This document shows positions 8,693-17,201 of a stretch of 64,000 nt of DNA, piece by piece. The translations under genes and the position numbers were made by a program. The notes beneath the pieces were generated by a model that had not been told where the DNA came from, did not search any database, and saw only the letters and a list, made by a program, of their open reading frames with translations. Numbering within the stretch: the first letter of the stretch is position 1; the number at the start of each line of letters is the position of its first letter. The DNA is from Vasconcelosia minhoensis LEGE 07310 (GTDB lineage Bacteria; Cyanobacteriota; Cyanobacteriia; Phormidesmidales; Phormidesmidaceae): contig NZ_JADEXG010000021.1 of NCBI RefSeq assembly GCF_015207255.1, positions 1-64,000 on the forward strand, read 5' to 3'.

Positions 8693-9748
8693 CTAGGGCC
8701 GCAGCCTTGCTCCCCGGTAGCGCATCTCCGACCGCTGGCGCTGGGCGCGACGACTGAGGGGACGGGGAATATCGTCCTGGTGACCCATAATCATGACCGT
8801 ATCTCCGGTCATCAGCGGCGTGGTCTGAGCGGGGTGAATCAGCGTCTCACCGGTTTCGCGCTGGAGCGCCACGATGATAAAGGTGCCGCGACCGCTGACT
8901 TCAATGTCGCCAATGGTGGCCCCGGACAGGGGCGAGTCGGCCGTAATCGGAATTTCTTTCATCTGAATGTCGATTTCCGCCAGCAGCTCGTTCAGAGTGA
9001 CGCGGCCGTCGCTCTGGGAAAGAAAATCGACGGCGTAGGGATGGGTCAGCAGGTGGGCCATCCGGGCCGCGCCAATGGTCGCTGGCAAAACCACGTGGTC
9101 GGCGCCGGCCAGCCGCAGCTTTTTCTCGGTAGAGGGCATCTCTCCCCGGGCCAGAATCGTCAAATTGGGATTGAGCTCGCGGGCAGTGAGGGTGATAAAC
9201 ACGTTGGCGGCGTCGTCCGGCAGGACGATCGCGATCGCGCGCGCCCGCTGAATTCCCAGCGCCTCCAGGCTCTCCTCATCGGTGGCGCTGCCCAGATACA
9301 TCAAGAAGCCGTGGGCCTCGCCATCGGCCACCCGCTCGGTGCTATTGTCGAGAATCACAAACGCCAGCTGGTCGCGCTTGAGCCGATGGGCAATCATCTG
9401 GCCAATCCGACCGTAGCCGCAGATGATGACATGGGATTCTAAACTGGCAATGGTCTGTGTCATCCGTTTAAGATTGAGCGCCTGGCGTATTTCTCCAGCC
9501 GCGACCGACTGCACAACGCCGCTGACGATGTAGGTCACCGACAGCACCCCAGCAATGATCACCAAAATGGTAAATATCTTGAGCGCTGGCGAATCGAGCG
9601 GCTTGACCTCGCCGTAGCCGACGCCAAAAATGGTAATCACCACCATGTATATCGCATCGAGCGGCGTCCACCCAGCCAGGATGTAGCCGCAGACCGCGAT
9701 CGCAACGGTGGCCCCAAAGATGACCAGCCCGGTCGTAATGCGTTTCAA
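8693..9748 (-). CDS. Two-segment K+-channel-like protein with RCK/TrkA domain
   Basis: The N-terminus has two transmembrane helices (about 4-25 and 60-80) around a pore loop, followed by a TrkA-N/RCK Rossmann domain (HVIICGYGRIGQMIAHRL near residues 106-123) and a TrkA-C domain (about 245-325). The architecture is that of a ligand-gated K+ channel such as MthK. The filter reads TIFGVGYGEV, so the usual T-V-G-Y-G-D is altered: Glu replaces Asp, and the Thr is displaced by two residues. I believe this variant recurs in cyanobacterial homologues. It is convergent with the gene at 8159. Confidence 0.8.
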   Translation of the reverse strand: MKRITTGLVIFGATVAIAVCGYILAGWTPLDAIYMVVITIFGVGYGEVKPLDSPALKIFTILVIIAGVLSVTYIVSGVVQSVAAGEIRQALNLKRMTQTIASLESHVIICGYGRIGQMIAHRLKRDQLAFVILDNSTERVADGEAHGFLMYLGSATDEESLEALGIQRARAIAIVLPDDAANVFITLTARELNPNLTILARGEMPSTEKKLRLAGADHVVLPATIGAARMAHLLTHPYAVDFLSQSDGRVTLNELLAEIDIQMKEIPITADSPLSGATIGDIEVSGRGTFIIVALQRETGETLIHPAQTTPLMTGDTVMIMGHQDDIPRPLSRRAQRQRSEMRYRGARLRP

Positions 9749-10081
9749 AAAACTGTCCCAAGGCGCATGACGATAGCTCTATCCTAGAGACAGTTGCGTT
9801 TGAAAACAGTATGGTAGCGTGCTGCCGGCTGAAGTCAGCATGGTTTCTGTCCCTGAAACAGATCCGATGGGCAGGCGCGACCGGCTATTGTCGCGGATTT
9901 ATCGCTATGCTAGGACAAATAAAACTCGGAACGACTACGGATAAGAGTCGGAACGACTACGGGTAAGAGTCGCGAATTTCCTATTGAATAGAACGATCTG
10001 AATCACCGGCTCGGCGCGGTTTGCTCACAGCTTCATCATTGCCCCAGCTTTCTCCTCTGTTCCTCATCTCTGCTGACATTT
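9749..10081. other. 333-bp gap with a 22-bp tandem repeat
   Basis: This divergent gap between the channel gene and the M3 peptidase gene contains two near-identical 22-bp units at 9927-9948 and 9949-9970, beginning CGGAACGACTACGG and differing at one base. No gene is visible. The promoters of both flanking genes must lie here. Confidence 0.6.
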
Positions 10082-12184
10082 ATGACTCCTGCCAATGCCA
10101 CTGCTCAGAAAACGATGAATCCCCTGCTGATTGGGTCGGGCCTGCCGCCCTTTGGCGACATCCGACCGGAGCACATCGAGCCGGGAATTGCCCAGCTGCT
10201 GAGCCAGCTGGAGTCGTCTCTGGAAAGCTTAGAAGCAACCGTTGAGCCGACCTGGGCGGGTCTGGTTGAAGCCCTCACCCAAATGAGCGAACGGCTGAGC
10301 TGGAGCTGGGGTATCATCGGCCATCTGATGGGGGTGAAAAACAGCCCCGAATTGCGCCAGGCCTACGAAGCCGTGCAGCCTCAGCTGGTGCAGTTTGCCA
10401 GCCGCCTAAGCCAGAGCCAGCCGCTCTACAAAGCCTTTAAAGCCCTGCGCCAGTCTGCCCAATGGGAAACCCTGGACCCGGCCCAGCAGCGGATTGTGAC
10501 GGCGGCGATTCGCGATGCCGAACTTTCGGGCGTGGGTCTAGAGGGCGATCGCAAAGCGGACTTCAACCAGATGCAGCAGCAGCTGGCAGAGCTATCTACC
10601 CAGTTTTCCAACCATGTGCTAGACGCAACTAAGGCCTTTAGCCTGACCCTGACCCAGGCGGAAGAGGTGGCGGGGCTACCCCCCAGTCTGCTCAGCTTGG
10701 CGGCCCAGTCGGCCCGTGACGCTGGGGAAACCGAGGCAACAGCCGAGTCGGGTCCCTGGCGAATCACGCTGGATCGGCCCAGCTACCTGCCCTTTCTCAA
10801 GCACAGCCGACAGCGATCGCTGCGGGAACAGCTCTACCGCGCCTTCCTGACCCGAGCTTCCTCAGGCGAGCTGGACAATTCCCCCCTGATCGACCGCATC
10901 CTTCAGCTGCGGCAGCAGCAGGCTACAATTTTGGGCTTTGACAACTACGCCAAGGTCAGCCTGGCTCGCAAAATGGCGCCGACCGTCAAAGCGGTAGAAG
11001 CGCTGATGGAAGAGCTACGCAGCGCTAGCTACCCGGCGGCTGAGCAGGAGCTGGAAGACCTCAAAGCGTTTGCCCGAGAGCAGGGCGCAGCCGACGACCT
11101 GAAGCAGTGGGATGTAGCCTTCTGGGCTGAGCGCGTTAAGGAATCGCGGTTCGACCTCAAAGATGAGGCCCTGCGCCCCTATTTTGCCTTACCCAATGTG
11201 CTCTCGGGGCTGTTTGACCTGGCCCAGCGGCTGTTTGGCGTGCAGATTACGGCAGCTGACGGGCAGGCTCCGGTCTGGCATCCCGACGTTCGCTACTTTC
11301 AGATTGCCGATGAGACCGGTGAGCCAGTCGCCTTTTTCTACCTCGACCCCTACAGCCGACCGGCGGAAAAGCGCGGCGGTGCTTGGATGGATGAATGTAT
11401 TATCCGCGCCAGGCTGACCGCCGAGCCGTCATCGGTGCGGCTGCCGGTGGCCTATCTGATTTGTAATCAGTCTCCGCCGGTAGATGGGGAGCCCAGCCTG
11501 ATGACCTTTGGCGACGTTGAGGTGCTATTTCATGAATTTGGCCATGGGCTACAGCATATGCTGACCCAGGTAGACTACGCCGGAGCCGCTGGCATTAACA
11601 ATATTGAGTGGGATGCAGTCGAGCTGCCTAGCCAGTTCATGGAAAACTGGTGCTATGACCGGGAGACCCTGTTCAGCCTAGCCCGACATTACCAAACTGG
11701 CGAGGCGCTGCCCGAGGCGGACTATCAAAAGCTGCTCGCTGCCCGTCACTTCATGACCGGCAACGCCATTCTGAGACAGGTTTACTTGGGCTGGCTCGAC
11801 CTGGAGCTGCACGCTCACTATCAGCCCGGCGGCAGTGAAACCATCTGGGACGTGCGCGATCGCCTAGCCGCTAAAGCGACCGTCCTGCCGCCGCTGCCCG
11901 AAGATGCCTTTCTCTGTAGCTTTGGCCATATTTTTGCCGGGGGATACGCCGCGGGCTATTACAGCTACTTCTGGGCAGAGGTGCTCAGCGCTGACGCCTT
12001 TGCCGCCTTTGAGGAAGCCGGACTCGATCAGGACGCGCTGGTGGCTGATACGGGCCGCCGCTTCCGCGATACGGTGCTCGCCCTGGGCGGCAGCCGACAT
12101 CCGATGGAGGTCTTCAAGTCCTTCCGCGGTCGGGAACCCAGCACGGAGGCGCTGCTCAGGCACCGGGGCCTGGTTGCGGTCTAG
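10082..12184 (+). CDS. prlC: M3-family metallopeptidase (oligopeptidase A type)
   Basis: This is a zinc endopeptidase that degrades short peptides in the cytoplasm, as does E. coli oligopeptidase A. The 700-residue length fits the family. The zinc-binding motif HEFGHGLQHM is near residues 484-493, with the downstream glutamate in NNIEWDAVELPSQFMENW. The long helical N-terminal half and the C-terminal GGYAAGYYSYFWAEVL segment are also typical. The ATG at 10082 could be replaced by the in-frame ATG at 10115. It is a single gene, convergent with pepP. Confidence 0.92.
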   Translation: MTPANATAQKTMNPLLIGSGLPPFGDIRPEHIEPGIAQLLSQLESSLESLEATVEPTWAGLVEALTQMSERLSWSWGIIGHLMGVKNSPELRQAYEAVQPQLVQFASRLSQSQPLYKAFKALRQSAQWETLDPAQQRIVTAAIRDAELSGVGLEGDRKADFNQMQQQLAELSTQFSNHVLDATKAFSLTLTQAEEVAGLPPSLLSLAAQSARDAGETEATAESGPWRITLDRPSYLPFLKHSRQRSLREQLYRAFLTRASSGELDNSPLIDRILQLRQQQATILGFDNYAKVSLARKMAPTVKAVEALMEELRSASYPAAEQELEDLKAFAREQGAADDLKQWDVAFWAERVKESRFDLKDEALRPYFALPNVLSGLFDLAQRLFGVQITAADGQAPVWHPDVRYFQIADETGEPVAFFYLDPYSRPAEKRGGAWMDECIIRARLTAEPSSVRLPVAYLICNQSPPVDGEPSLMTFGDVEVLFHEFGHGLQHMLTQVDYAGAAGINNIEWDAVELPSQFMENWCYDRETLFSLARHYQTGEALPEADYQKLLAARHFMTGNAILRQVYLGWLDLELHAHYQPGGSETIWDVRDRLAAKATVLPPLPEDAFLCSFGHIFAGGYAAGYYSYFWAEVLSADAFAAFEEAGLDQDALVADTGRRFRDTVLALGGSRHPMEVFKSFRGREPSTEALLRHRGLVAV

Positions 12185-12283
12185 CCAGACCGGGACCCTA
12201 TGCCTGCGAGACCTGCTTTGCTGACCTTCAGAAAGAAATTTTTGCAACACCGTAGCTTCATCATTTCAAGATCTCGGATACGT

Positions 12284-13693
12284 TTAGCGGTGAACCTGGG
12301 CCTCAATGGCTGTGGCCGCTGTCGGCAGGGCCGCCGTCAGGACTTCCGCTCCAGCTGCCGTGACCCGCACGTCATCCTCAATTCGGATGCCGCGCACATC
12401 GGCGAACTGGGCTAGCCGCTCCCAATTCACCATGTCCTCGTACTGACGGCGACGCTCTGGCTGATTTAGCAGCGCGGGCACCTGGTAGAAACCCGGCTCA
12501 ATCGTAACGACCATGCCCGCCTCTAGCGGTCGGTCTAGCCTCAGAAAGCTAAGGCCAAAGCGATCGCTCCTTTCCCTGCCAGCGGCGTAGCCCGCCAGAT
12601 CGCCCAGGTCTTCCATATCATGTACGTCCAGGCCCAGCAGGTGACCGACACCGTGGGGGAAGAACAGCGCATGGGCATCCTGCTCGACCAGGCTGTCGGG
12701 CTGCCCCTTGAGAATGCCCAGGTCTACCAGCCCTTCGGCAATGGTGCGGCAGGCCAGCAAATGCAGACTGCGATATTCAACGCCGGGCTTGACCTGATCG
12801 ATGCAGGCGTCATGGGCCGCCAGCACTATCTCGTAGAGGTCGCGCTGGCTGCTCGAAAACTGACCGGAAACCGGCCAGGTGCGGGTGATGTCAGCTGCCC
12901 AGCCGGTCTCCGTCTCGGCCCCAACATCGGCCAGCAGCAGATCGCCAGGCTGAAGCGGATTATGGTAGTGATGATTGTGCAACACCTCACCGTGGACGGT
13001 GACGATACTGCCGTAGGCGCAGGCCATGTTATTCGCGGTAATCACCGCCTCCATCGCGGCTCGCACCTGGGCTTCGGTCTGGGCCTGGGCAGTCACAGCC
13101 ATGCCCGCCTGATGGGCCTCAATCGAGACCTTCGCCGCCTGTCGGAGCTGCGCGATCGCGCCCTCATCCTGAATCATCCGCAGCTGCACAATGGCCTGTG
13201 CCAGCGCTAGATTATCGGCCACCTTACCGGCCAGCGCCTGGGCTAGGTCAACCTCCTGCGCTCGGAGCAGCGCCACCATTTGCTGAAAGGCCCCCATCTG
13301 CGCCCACAGTACCGCTGCCCCCTGCAGGCCAGCAGCCTGCGCCGCGAGGGGATAGGCCGCATCGGCGCCAATCTGCTCAGCCACCTGCTGCCGAGTCTGG
13401 CTGGGGCCATGCCACAGCGCTTCCGTCTCCGTCGCATCGTCCATAAACAGGGTGAGTCGGCCGGCCTCCAGGCGAATCGCTGCATTCGCTAGCGGCAGAC
13501 CTGCAAAGTAGAGGAAGTGACTGCTGGCTCGGTAGGGATAGACGTTTGCCGGAAAGTTACGCGGCTGATCTCCCCCCGACCACAGCATGACTGGAAACGG
13601 CACCCGCTCTGCCAGCTGCTGCCGCCGCTGCCGTAGGGTTTCGGCCAGATTCTCTGCCAGAGTATCTGCTAAAGAAGGGGTTAAAGTCTGCAT
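12284..13693 (-). CDS. pepP: Xaa-Pro aminopeptidase (aminopeptidase P family, M24B)
   Basis: This enzyme removes N-terminal residues preceding proline. The 469-residue protein has an N-terminal creatinase-like domain (about 20-175) and a pita-bread catalytic domain. The metal ligands are visible: the two Asp in DVGAETETGWAADITRTW, His in FFPHGVGHLLGLDVHD, Glu in VTIEPGFY and Glu in IRIEDDVRV. Fusions are absent and the length is normal. It is divergent from moeA, with 74 bp between the start codons. Confidence 0.92.
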   Translation of the reverse strand: MQTLTPSLADTLAENLAETLRQRRQQLAERVPFPVMLWSGGDQPRNFPANVYPYRASSHFLYFAGLPLANAAIRLEAGRLTLFMDDATETEALWHGPSQTRQQVAEQIGADAAYPLAAQAAGLQGAAVLWAQMGAFQQMVALLRAQEVDLAQALAGKVADNLALAQAIVQLRMIQDEGAIAQLRQAAKVSIEAHQAGMAVTAQAQTEAQVRAAMEAVITANNMACAYGSIVTVHGEVLHNHHYHNPLQPGDLLLADVGAETETGWAADITRTWPVSGQFSSSQRDLYEIVLAAHDACIDQVKPGVEYRSLHLLACRTIAEGLVDLGILKGQPDSLVEQDAHALFFPHGVGHLLGLDVHDMEDLGDLAGYAAGRERSDRFGLSFLRLDRPLEAGMVVTIEPGFYQVPALLNQPERRRQYEDMVNWERLAQFADVRGIRIEDDVRVTAAGAEVLTAALPTAATAIEAQVHR

Positions 13694-13767
13694 ACGCTGT
13701 CCAGAAAAGCTTCTCTACATCTTAAGATCGACTCAACCTGTTTGCGCTTTCTCGTTGCGCCGTCTCT

Positions 13768-14991
13768 ATGCTCACCGCTGACCAAGCCGAAGCCCTGATT
13801 TTCGATCTTGTCACCCCCTTACAGCCAACCCAGGATACTGAGGTCGTTGCCCTCACCGCCGCGCTAGGGCGCATCCTGGCCGTCCCCGTCAGTAGCTCGC
13901 TGGACTTTCCCCACTGGGACAATTCAGCGATGGACGGCTACGCGGTACGCCATCAGGACGTCCAGCAGGTGCCGACGACCCTTCAGATTGTAGAAAAAAT
14001 TCCAGCAGGGCAAGCCCCCCAGCGCACGCTCCAGGCCGGGCAGGCAGCGCGAATTCTAACCGGGGCGATGATGCCGGACGGAGCCGATACGGTGGTGATG
14101 CAGGAAGAAACCCAGCGTCAGGGCGAGCAGGTGACGATCTTGAAAGCCCCGTCGCCGCAAAACTTCGTCCGCCAGCAGGGCAGCTATTATCAAGCCGGAG
14201 CGACGCTTTTGCCTGCGGGACAGGCGATCGCGCCGCCCGCAATTGCCGTCCTAGCCGCTGCCCAATGCCCCCAGGTGACCGTATTTCGCCGTCCCCGGGT
14301 AGCCATCCTCTCCACTGGAGACGAGCTGGTAGAACCCGATCAGCCGCTCCAGCCGGGGCAGATTGTTGACTCCAATCAGTACGCGCTGACGGCCCTAGTC
14401 GCCCAGGCCGGGGCGGAACCCCTGTCGCTGGGAATTGTGCCCGACCGGCCCGAAGCATTGAAAAGCGCGATCGCGACCGCCTTAGACCAGGCCGACTGGG
14501 TAATTTCCTCCGGTGGCGTGTCCGTAGGCGACTACGACTATGTCGATCGCATCCTCAGCCAGCTGGGGGCGACGCTGCATCTGCGGGCCGTCGCGGTGAA
14601 GCCGGGCAAGCCGCTGACGGTCGCCTCTTTGCCAAAAGGCGATCGAACTCAGCTCTATTTTGGCCTGCCGGGCAACCCGGTCTCAGCTCTGGTTAGCTAC
14701 TGGCGCTTTGTGCAGCCTGCCCTGAGCAAGCTGTCAGGCCGGGCTGAGGGCTGGGGTCCCGCCTACGTGAGGGCAGAGACGACCCAGCCCCTGAAGGCTG
14801 GCGGTCAGCGGGAAACCTACCTCTGGGGTCGATTGGGTCTGACTGAGCAGGGCTATCGGTTTACCCCGGCGGCCGGGGGCCACAGCTCGGGCAACTTGAT
14901 TAACCTGGCTCGGACAACGGGATTAGCCATCCTGCCCCAGGGCCAAACCCAGGTCGCAGCAGGCGAGCCGGTTCGAGTCATGACGCTGTAA
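13768..14991 (+). CDS. moeA: Molybdopterin molybdotransferase MoeA
   Basis: MoeA inserts molybdenum into adenylylated molybdopterin in molybdenum cofactor synthesis. The 407-residue protein shows DFPHWDNSAMDGYAVR near residues 47-62, the RILTGAMMPDGADTVVMQE segment, the MogA-like core with SSGGVSVGDYDYV, and the GLPGNPVSALVSYWRF motif. All are typical. No other Mo-cofactor gene lies nearby. In cyanobacteria the cofactor serves nitrate reductase, so this is part of nitrogen assimilation. Confidence 0.95.
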   Translation: MLTADQAEALIFDLVTPLQPTQDTEVVALTAALGRILAVPVSSSLDFPHWDNSAMDGYAVRHQDVQQVPTTLQIVEKIPAGQAPQRTLQAGQAARILTGAMMPDGADTVVMQEETQRQGEQVTILKAPSPQNFVRQQGSYYQAGATLLPAGQAIAPPAIAVLAAAQCPQVTVFRRPRVAILSTGDELVEPDQPLQPGQIVDSNQYALTALVAQAGAEPLSLGIVPDRPEALKSAIATALDQADWVISSGGVSVGDYDYVDRILSQLGATLHLRAVAVKPGKPLTVASLPKGDRTQLYFGLPGNPVSALVSYWRFVQPALSKLSGRAEGWGPAYVRAETTQPLKAGGQRETYLWGRLGLTEQGYRFTPAAGGHSSGNLINLARTTGLAILPQGQTQVAAGEPVRVMTL

Positions 14992-15023
14992 TATCGTTAT
15001 TCAGCTGGCTTGAGAAGCATTCT

Positions 15024-16985
15024 ATGAATCGCCACTCCCCATCCCGTGATTCCAGGCGTTCTGATCCGGCTGACTTGCCGAAAGACTATGATCGAAGCGG
15101 GCAACCATCTAGCCTAGATGCGCCACCCGAGAATACAGACCGTATGCGTAAGGAATCTAAACTAAACCGCTGGGGGCTGCGCTGGCTGAACAGCTGGCCA
15201 TTTCTACTGCTGACCACGCTGGCGTTGATGAGCACCCTGTCAGTCGCGGCGGCGGTCAGCCTGTTTCGGATTCCCAATTTGCCTAACTGCCGAGCCATTT
15301 TCTGGCCTACTGCCTCAGCGGCAATGCGGCTCCAATGCGCCCAGTCCTACGCCGAGCAGGGTAGCGTCGAGAACCTGCTCGGTGCCATTAAACTGGTCGA
15401 TGCGCTGGCGGATGATCACCCGCTGCGGGGCGAAATCAACAATCGGATCGAAGCCTGGGCGAACCAGATTCTAAATTTAGCCAGCAGCTCGTTCCAGCAG
15501 GGCGATTTGGACGGCGCGATCGCGACTGCCCGCCAGATTCCAGCCCAGACCACGGCGGCTCAGCAGATAGAAGAGCGCATTCAGCAGTGGCAGACGATTT
15601 GGTCTGAGGCCGAGGGCATTTTTGAGCAGGCCCGAAAAAAGCTGGAGGCCCACGACTTTCAGAGCGCCTTTAGCCTCTCAGTGCAGCTGCTCGATGTCAA
15701 TAATGACTACTGGTCCCAAACAAAGTACAACCAGCTGACGCAGCTGATTGCCCAGGCCCGGGCCGACAGCAGCAAGCTGGCCAAGGCCAAAAGTCTGGCC
15801 CAGCAGGGTGGGATTGACGGCTATCGGGAAGCGATCGAGCTGCTGCGCTCGATTGAGTCAGACAGCGTTCTTTATAAAGAGGCGCGTAAGCTGCTGCGCC
15901 AAACCGCTAGGGCTATGCTCGATGCGGCTGAAAGCTATCTTCAGCGGCAGCAGCTCACCGATGCCCGCAGTCTGCTGAGAGCAATTCCTCGCAACGTGGG
16001 GCTGAATGAGGAAGTGGCCGACTTCCAGGTCTTTGTCGATGCCTATCAGCGGGCCTGGGCGGGCGATGCGCTGGGGCTAGACGGCGCGATTAATCGGCTA
16101 CAGAGCATCGGCCGCGATCGCCCCCTCTACGCCCGCGCCCAGGCTCTGACGCAGCAGTGGCAGGACGAGCTGAGGGCGGTCAATCAGCTCGAAACGGCCC
16201 GCGCTCAGGCCGAAGCCGGGGGTATTGCTAACCTGAGAACCGCGATCGCGACCGCTGAGCAGGTCTCTCGCCGCAATCCGCGTTGGGATGAGGTGTCTGG
16301 CGAAATCGAGCGCTGGCGCACCCAGGCCGAAACGCTGGAAGACCGGCCAATCTTGGCGAAGGCCGACCGGCTAGCAGACCCGGGCCAGCCCGACGATCTC
16401 CGCGCCGCCATTCAGGAAGCCCGCAAGATCAGTTCAGGCCGCGCCCTTTTTGACGAGGCCCGCAGCCGCATCCAAGGCTGGACCCGCCGGATTCAGCAAA
16501 TCGAAGATCGACCCATCCTAGAACGAGCTCGTCAGCTGGCGGCGATTGGCAACCTGAGCGACGCGATCGCGACCGCTGACCAAATCGGTGACGGTCGAGC
16601 CCTCTCTGACGAAGCCCAAGACCTGAGCCAGACCTGGCGCGACCAGCAGCTGGGCCAGGCGCGGCTGCGAGAGGCCCTCAGCGTGGCTGAAGGAGGATCG
16701 ACAGAAGCACTGATATCGGCGATTGGGCTAGCCCAGCAGGTCCCCTCAGGTAGCCCCAACAGCTCCAGCGCCACCACCCAAATCGGGCGCTGGAGCTGGG
16801 AACTGCTCAGCCGGGCCGAGGCGGTTTCTAACCGTGACTTGGAGGAAGCCATTGATATCGCTGAGCGCATTCCTGCCCAGGCTGAGGCCTTCAACGCGGC
16901 CCGCCTGCGCCTGCGCGACTGGCGCGCCCAGCTGGAGCCAGCCCCGCTTGACGAGGAGCTGAACTCTTCAGAGGCGGGTGAATAA
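15024..16985 (+). CDS. Membrane-anchored protein with helical repeats
   Basis: I do not recognise a named family. The 653-residue protein has a polar N-terminus (1-48), one membrane segment (about 52-78, FLLLTTLALMSTLSVAAAVS), and then about 550 residues of alpha-helical repeats with a loose period near 35-45 residues. The units contain A-x-A-T-A-D/E-Q-I followed by a conserved Trp in Q-x-W or R-x-W, for example AIATAEQV, AIATADQI and RIQGWTRRIQQIEDRP. The repeats read like TPR-type or coiled-coil scaffolds. Several repeats contain the HIP1-derived codons for A-I-A-T. It starts 32 bp after moeA. A scaffold role is inferred only from shape. Confidence 0.6.
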   Translation: MNRHSPSRDSRRSDPADLPKDYDRSGQPSSLDAPPENTDRMRKESKLNRWGLRWLNSWPFLLLTTLALMSTLSVAAAVSLFRIPNLPNCRAIFWPTASAAMRLQCAQSYAEQGSVENLLGAIKLVDALADDHPLRGEINNRIEAWANQILNLASSSFQQGDLDGAIATARQIPAQTTAAQQIEERIQQWQTIWSEAEGIFEQARKKLEAHDFQSAFSLSVQLLDVNNDYWSQTKYNQLTQLIAQARADSSKLAKAKSLAQQGGIDGYREAIELLRSIESDSVLYKEARKLLRQTARAMLDAAESYLQRQQLTDARSLLRAIPRNVGLNEEVADFQVFVDAYQRAWAGDALGLDGAINRLQSIGRDRPLYARAQALTQQWQDELRAVNQLETARAQAEAGGIANLRTAIATAEQVSRRNPRWDEVSGEIERWRTQAETLEDRPILAKADRLADPGQPDDLRAAIQEARKISSGRALFDEARSRIQGWTRRIQQIEDRPILERARQLAAIGNLSDAIATADQIGDGRALSDEAQDLSQTWRDQQLGQARLREALSVAEGGSTEALISAIGLAQQVPSGSPNSSSATTQIGRWSWELLSRAEAVSNRDLEEAIDIAERIPAQAEAFNAARLRLRDWRAQLEPAPLDEELNSSEAGE

Positions 16986-17087
16986 GCTGGCTTTAATGCG
17001 GCGCGAATCATGGCTTCTATCTGGGACTAAAGGATGAGGTCAGCGTGGGCTGAGACTATCCTACGAGCGAGTAAAAATCCGATTTGG

Positions 17088-17186
17088 TTGATTATCTTAA
17101 ATAAGGAGGAGCTTTCTGCTGAGCGCGTGCAGGAAATCACCCAGTCGCTGCCCAAGGAAATGAAGCAGATCTGGGAGCAGTCCTAG
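17088..17186 (+). other. Possible 32-codon gene remnant
   Basis: From a TTG at 17088 an open frame reads a charged, helical 32-residue peptide ending QSLPKEMKQIWEQS before a TAG. It has the look of a protein C-terminus rather than random sequence. No start signal is convincing, and no family is recognised. It sits between the repeat protein and nnr. Confidence 0.25.
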
Positions 17187-17201
17187 CTGTCTGAAGCGCG
17201 A

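Noticed and set aside
8780-9442. 220-codon plus-strand frame opposite the channel gene
   Set aside because: The channel/RCK protein on the minus strand accounts for this DNA with clear motifs; the plus-strand product is His/Gln/Asn-rich nonsense.
12620-13210. 196-codon plus-strand frame opposite pepP
   Set aside because: All metal-ligand motifs of aminopeptidase P are on the minus strand here; the other frame is a shadow.
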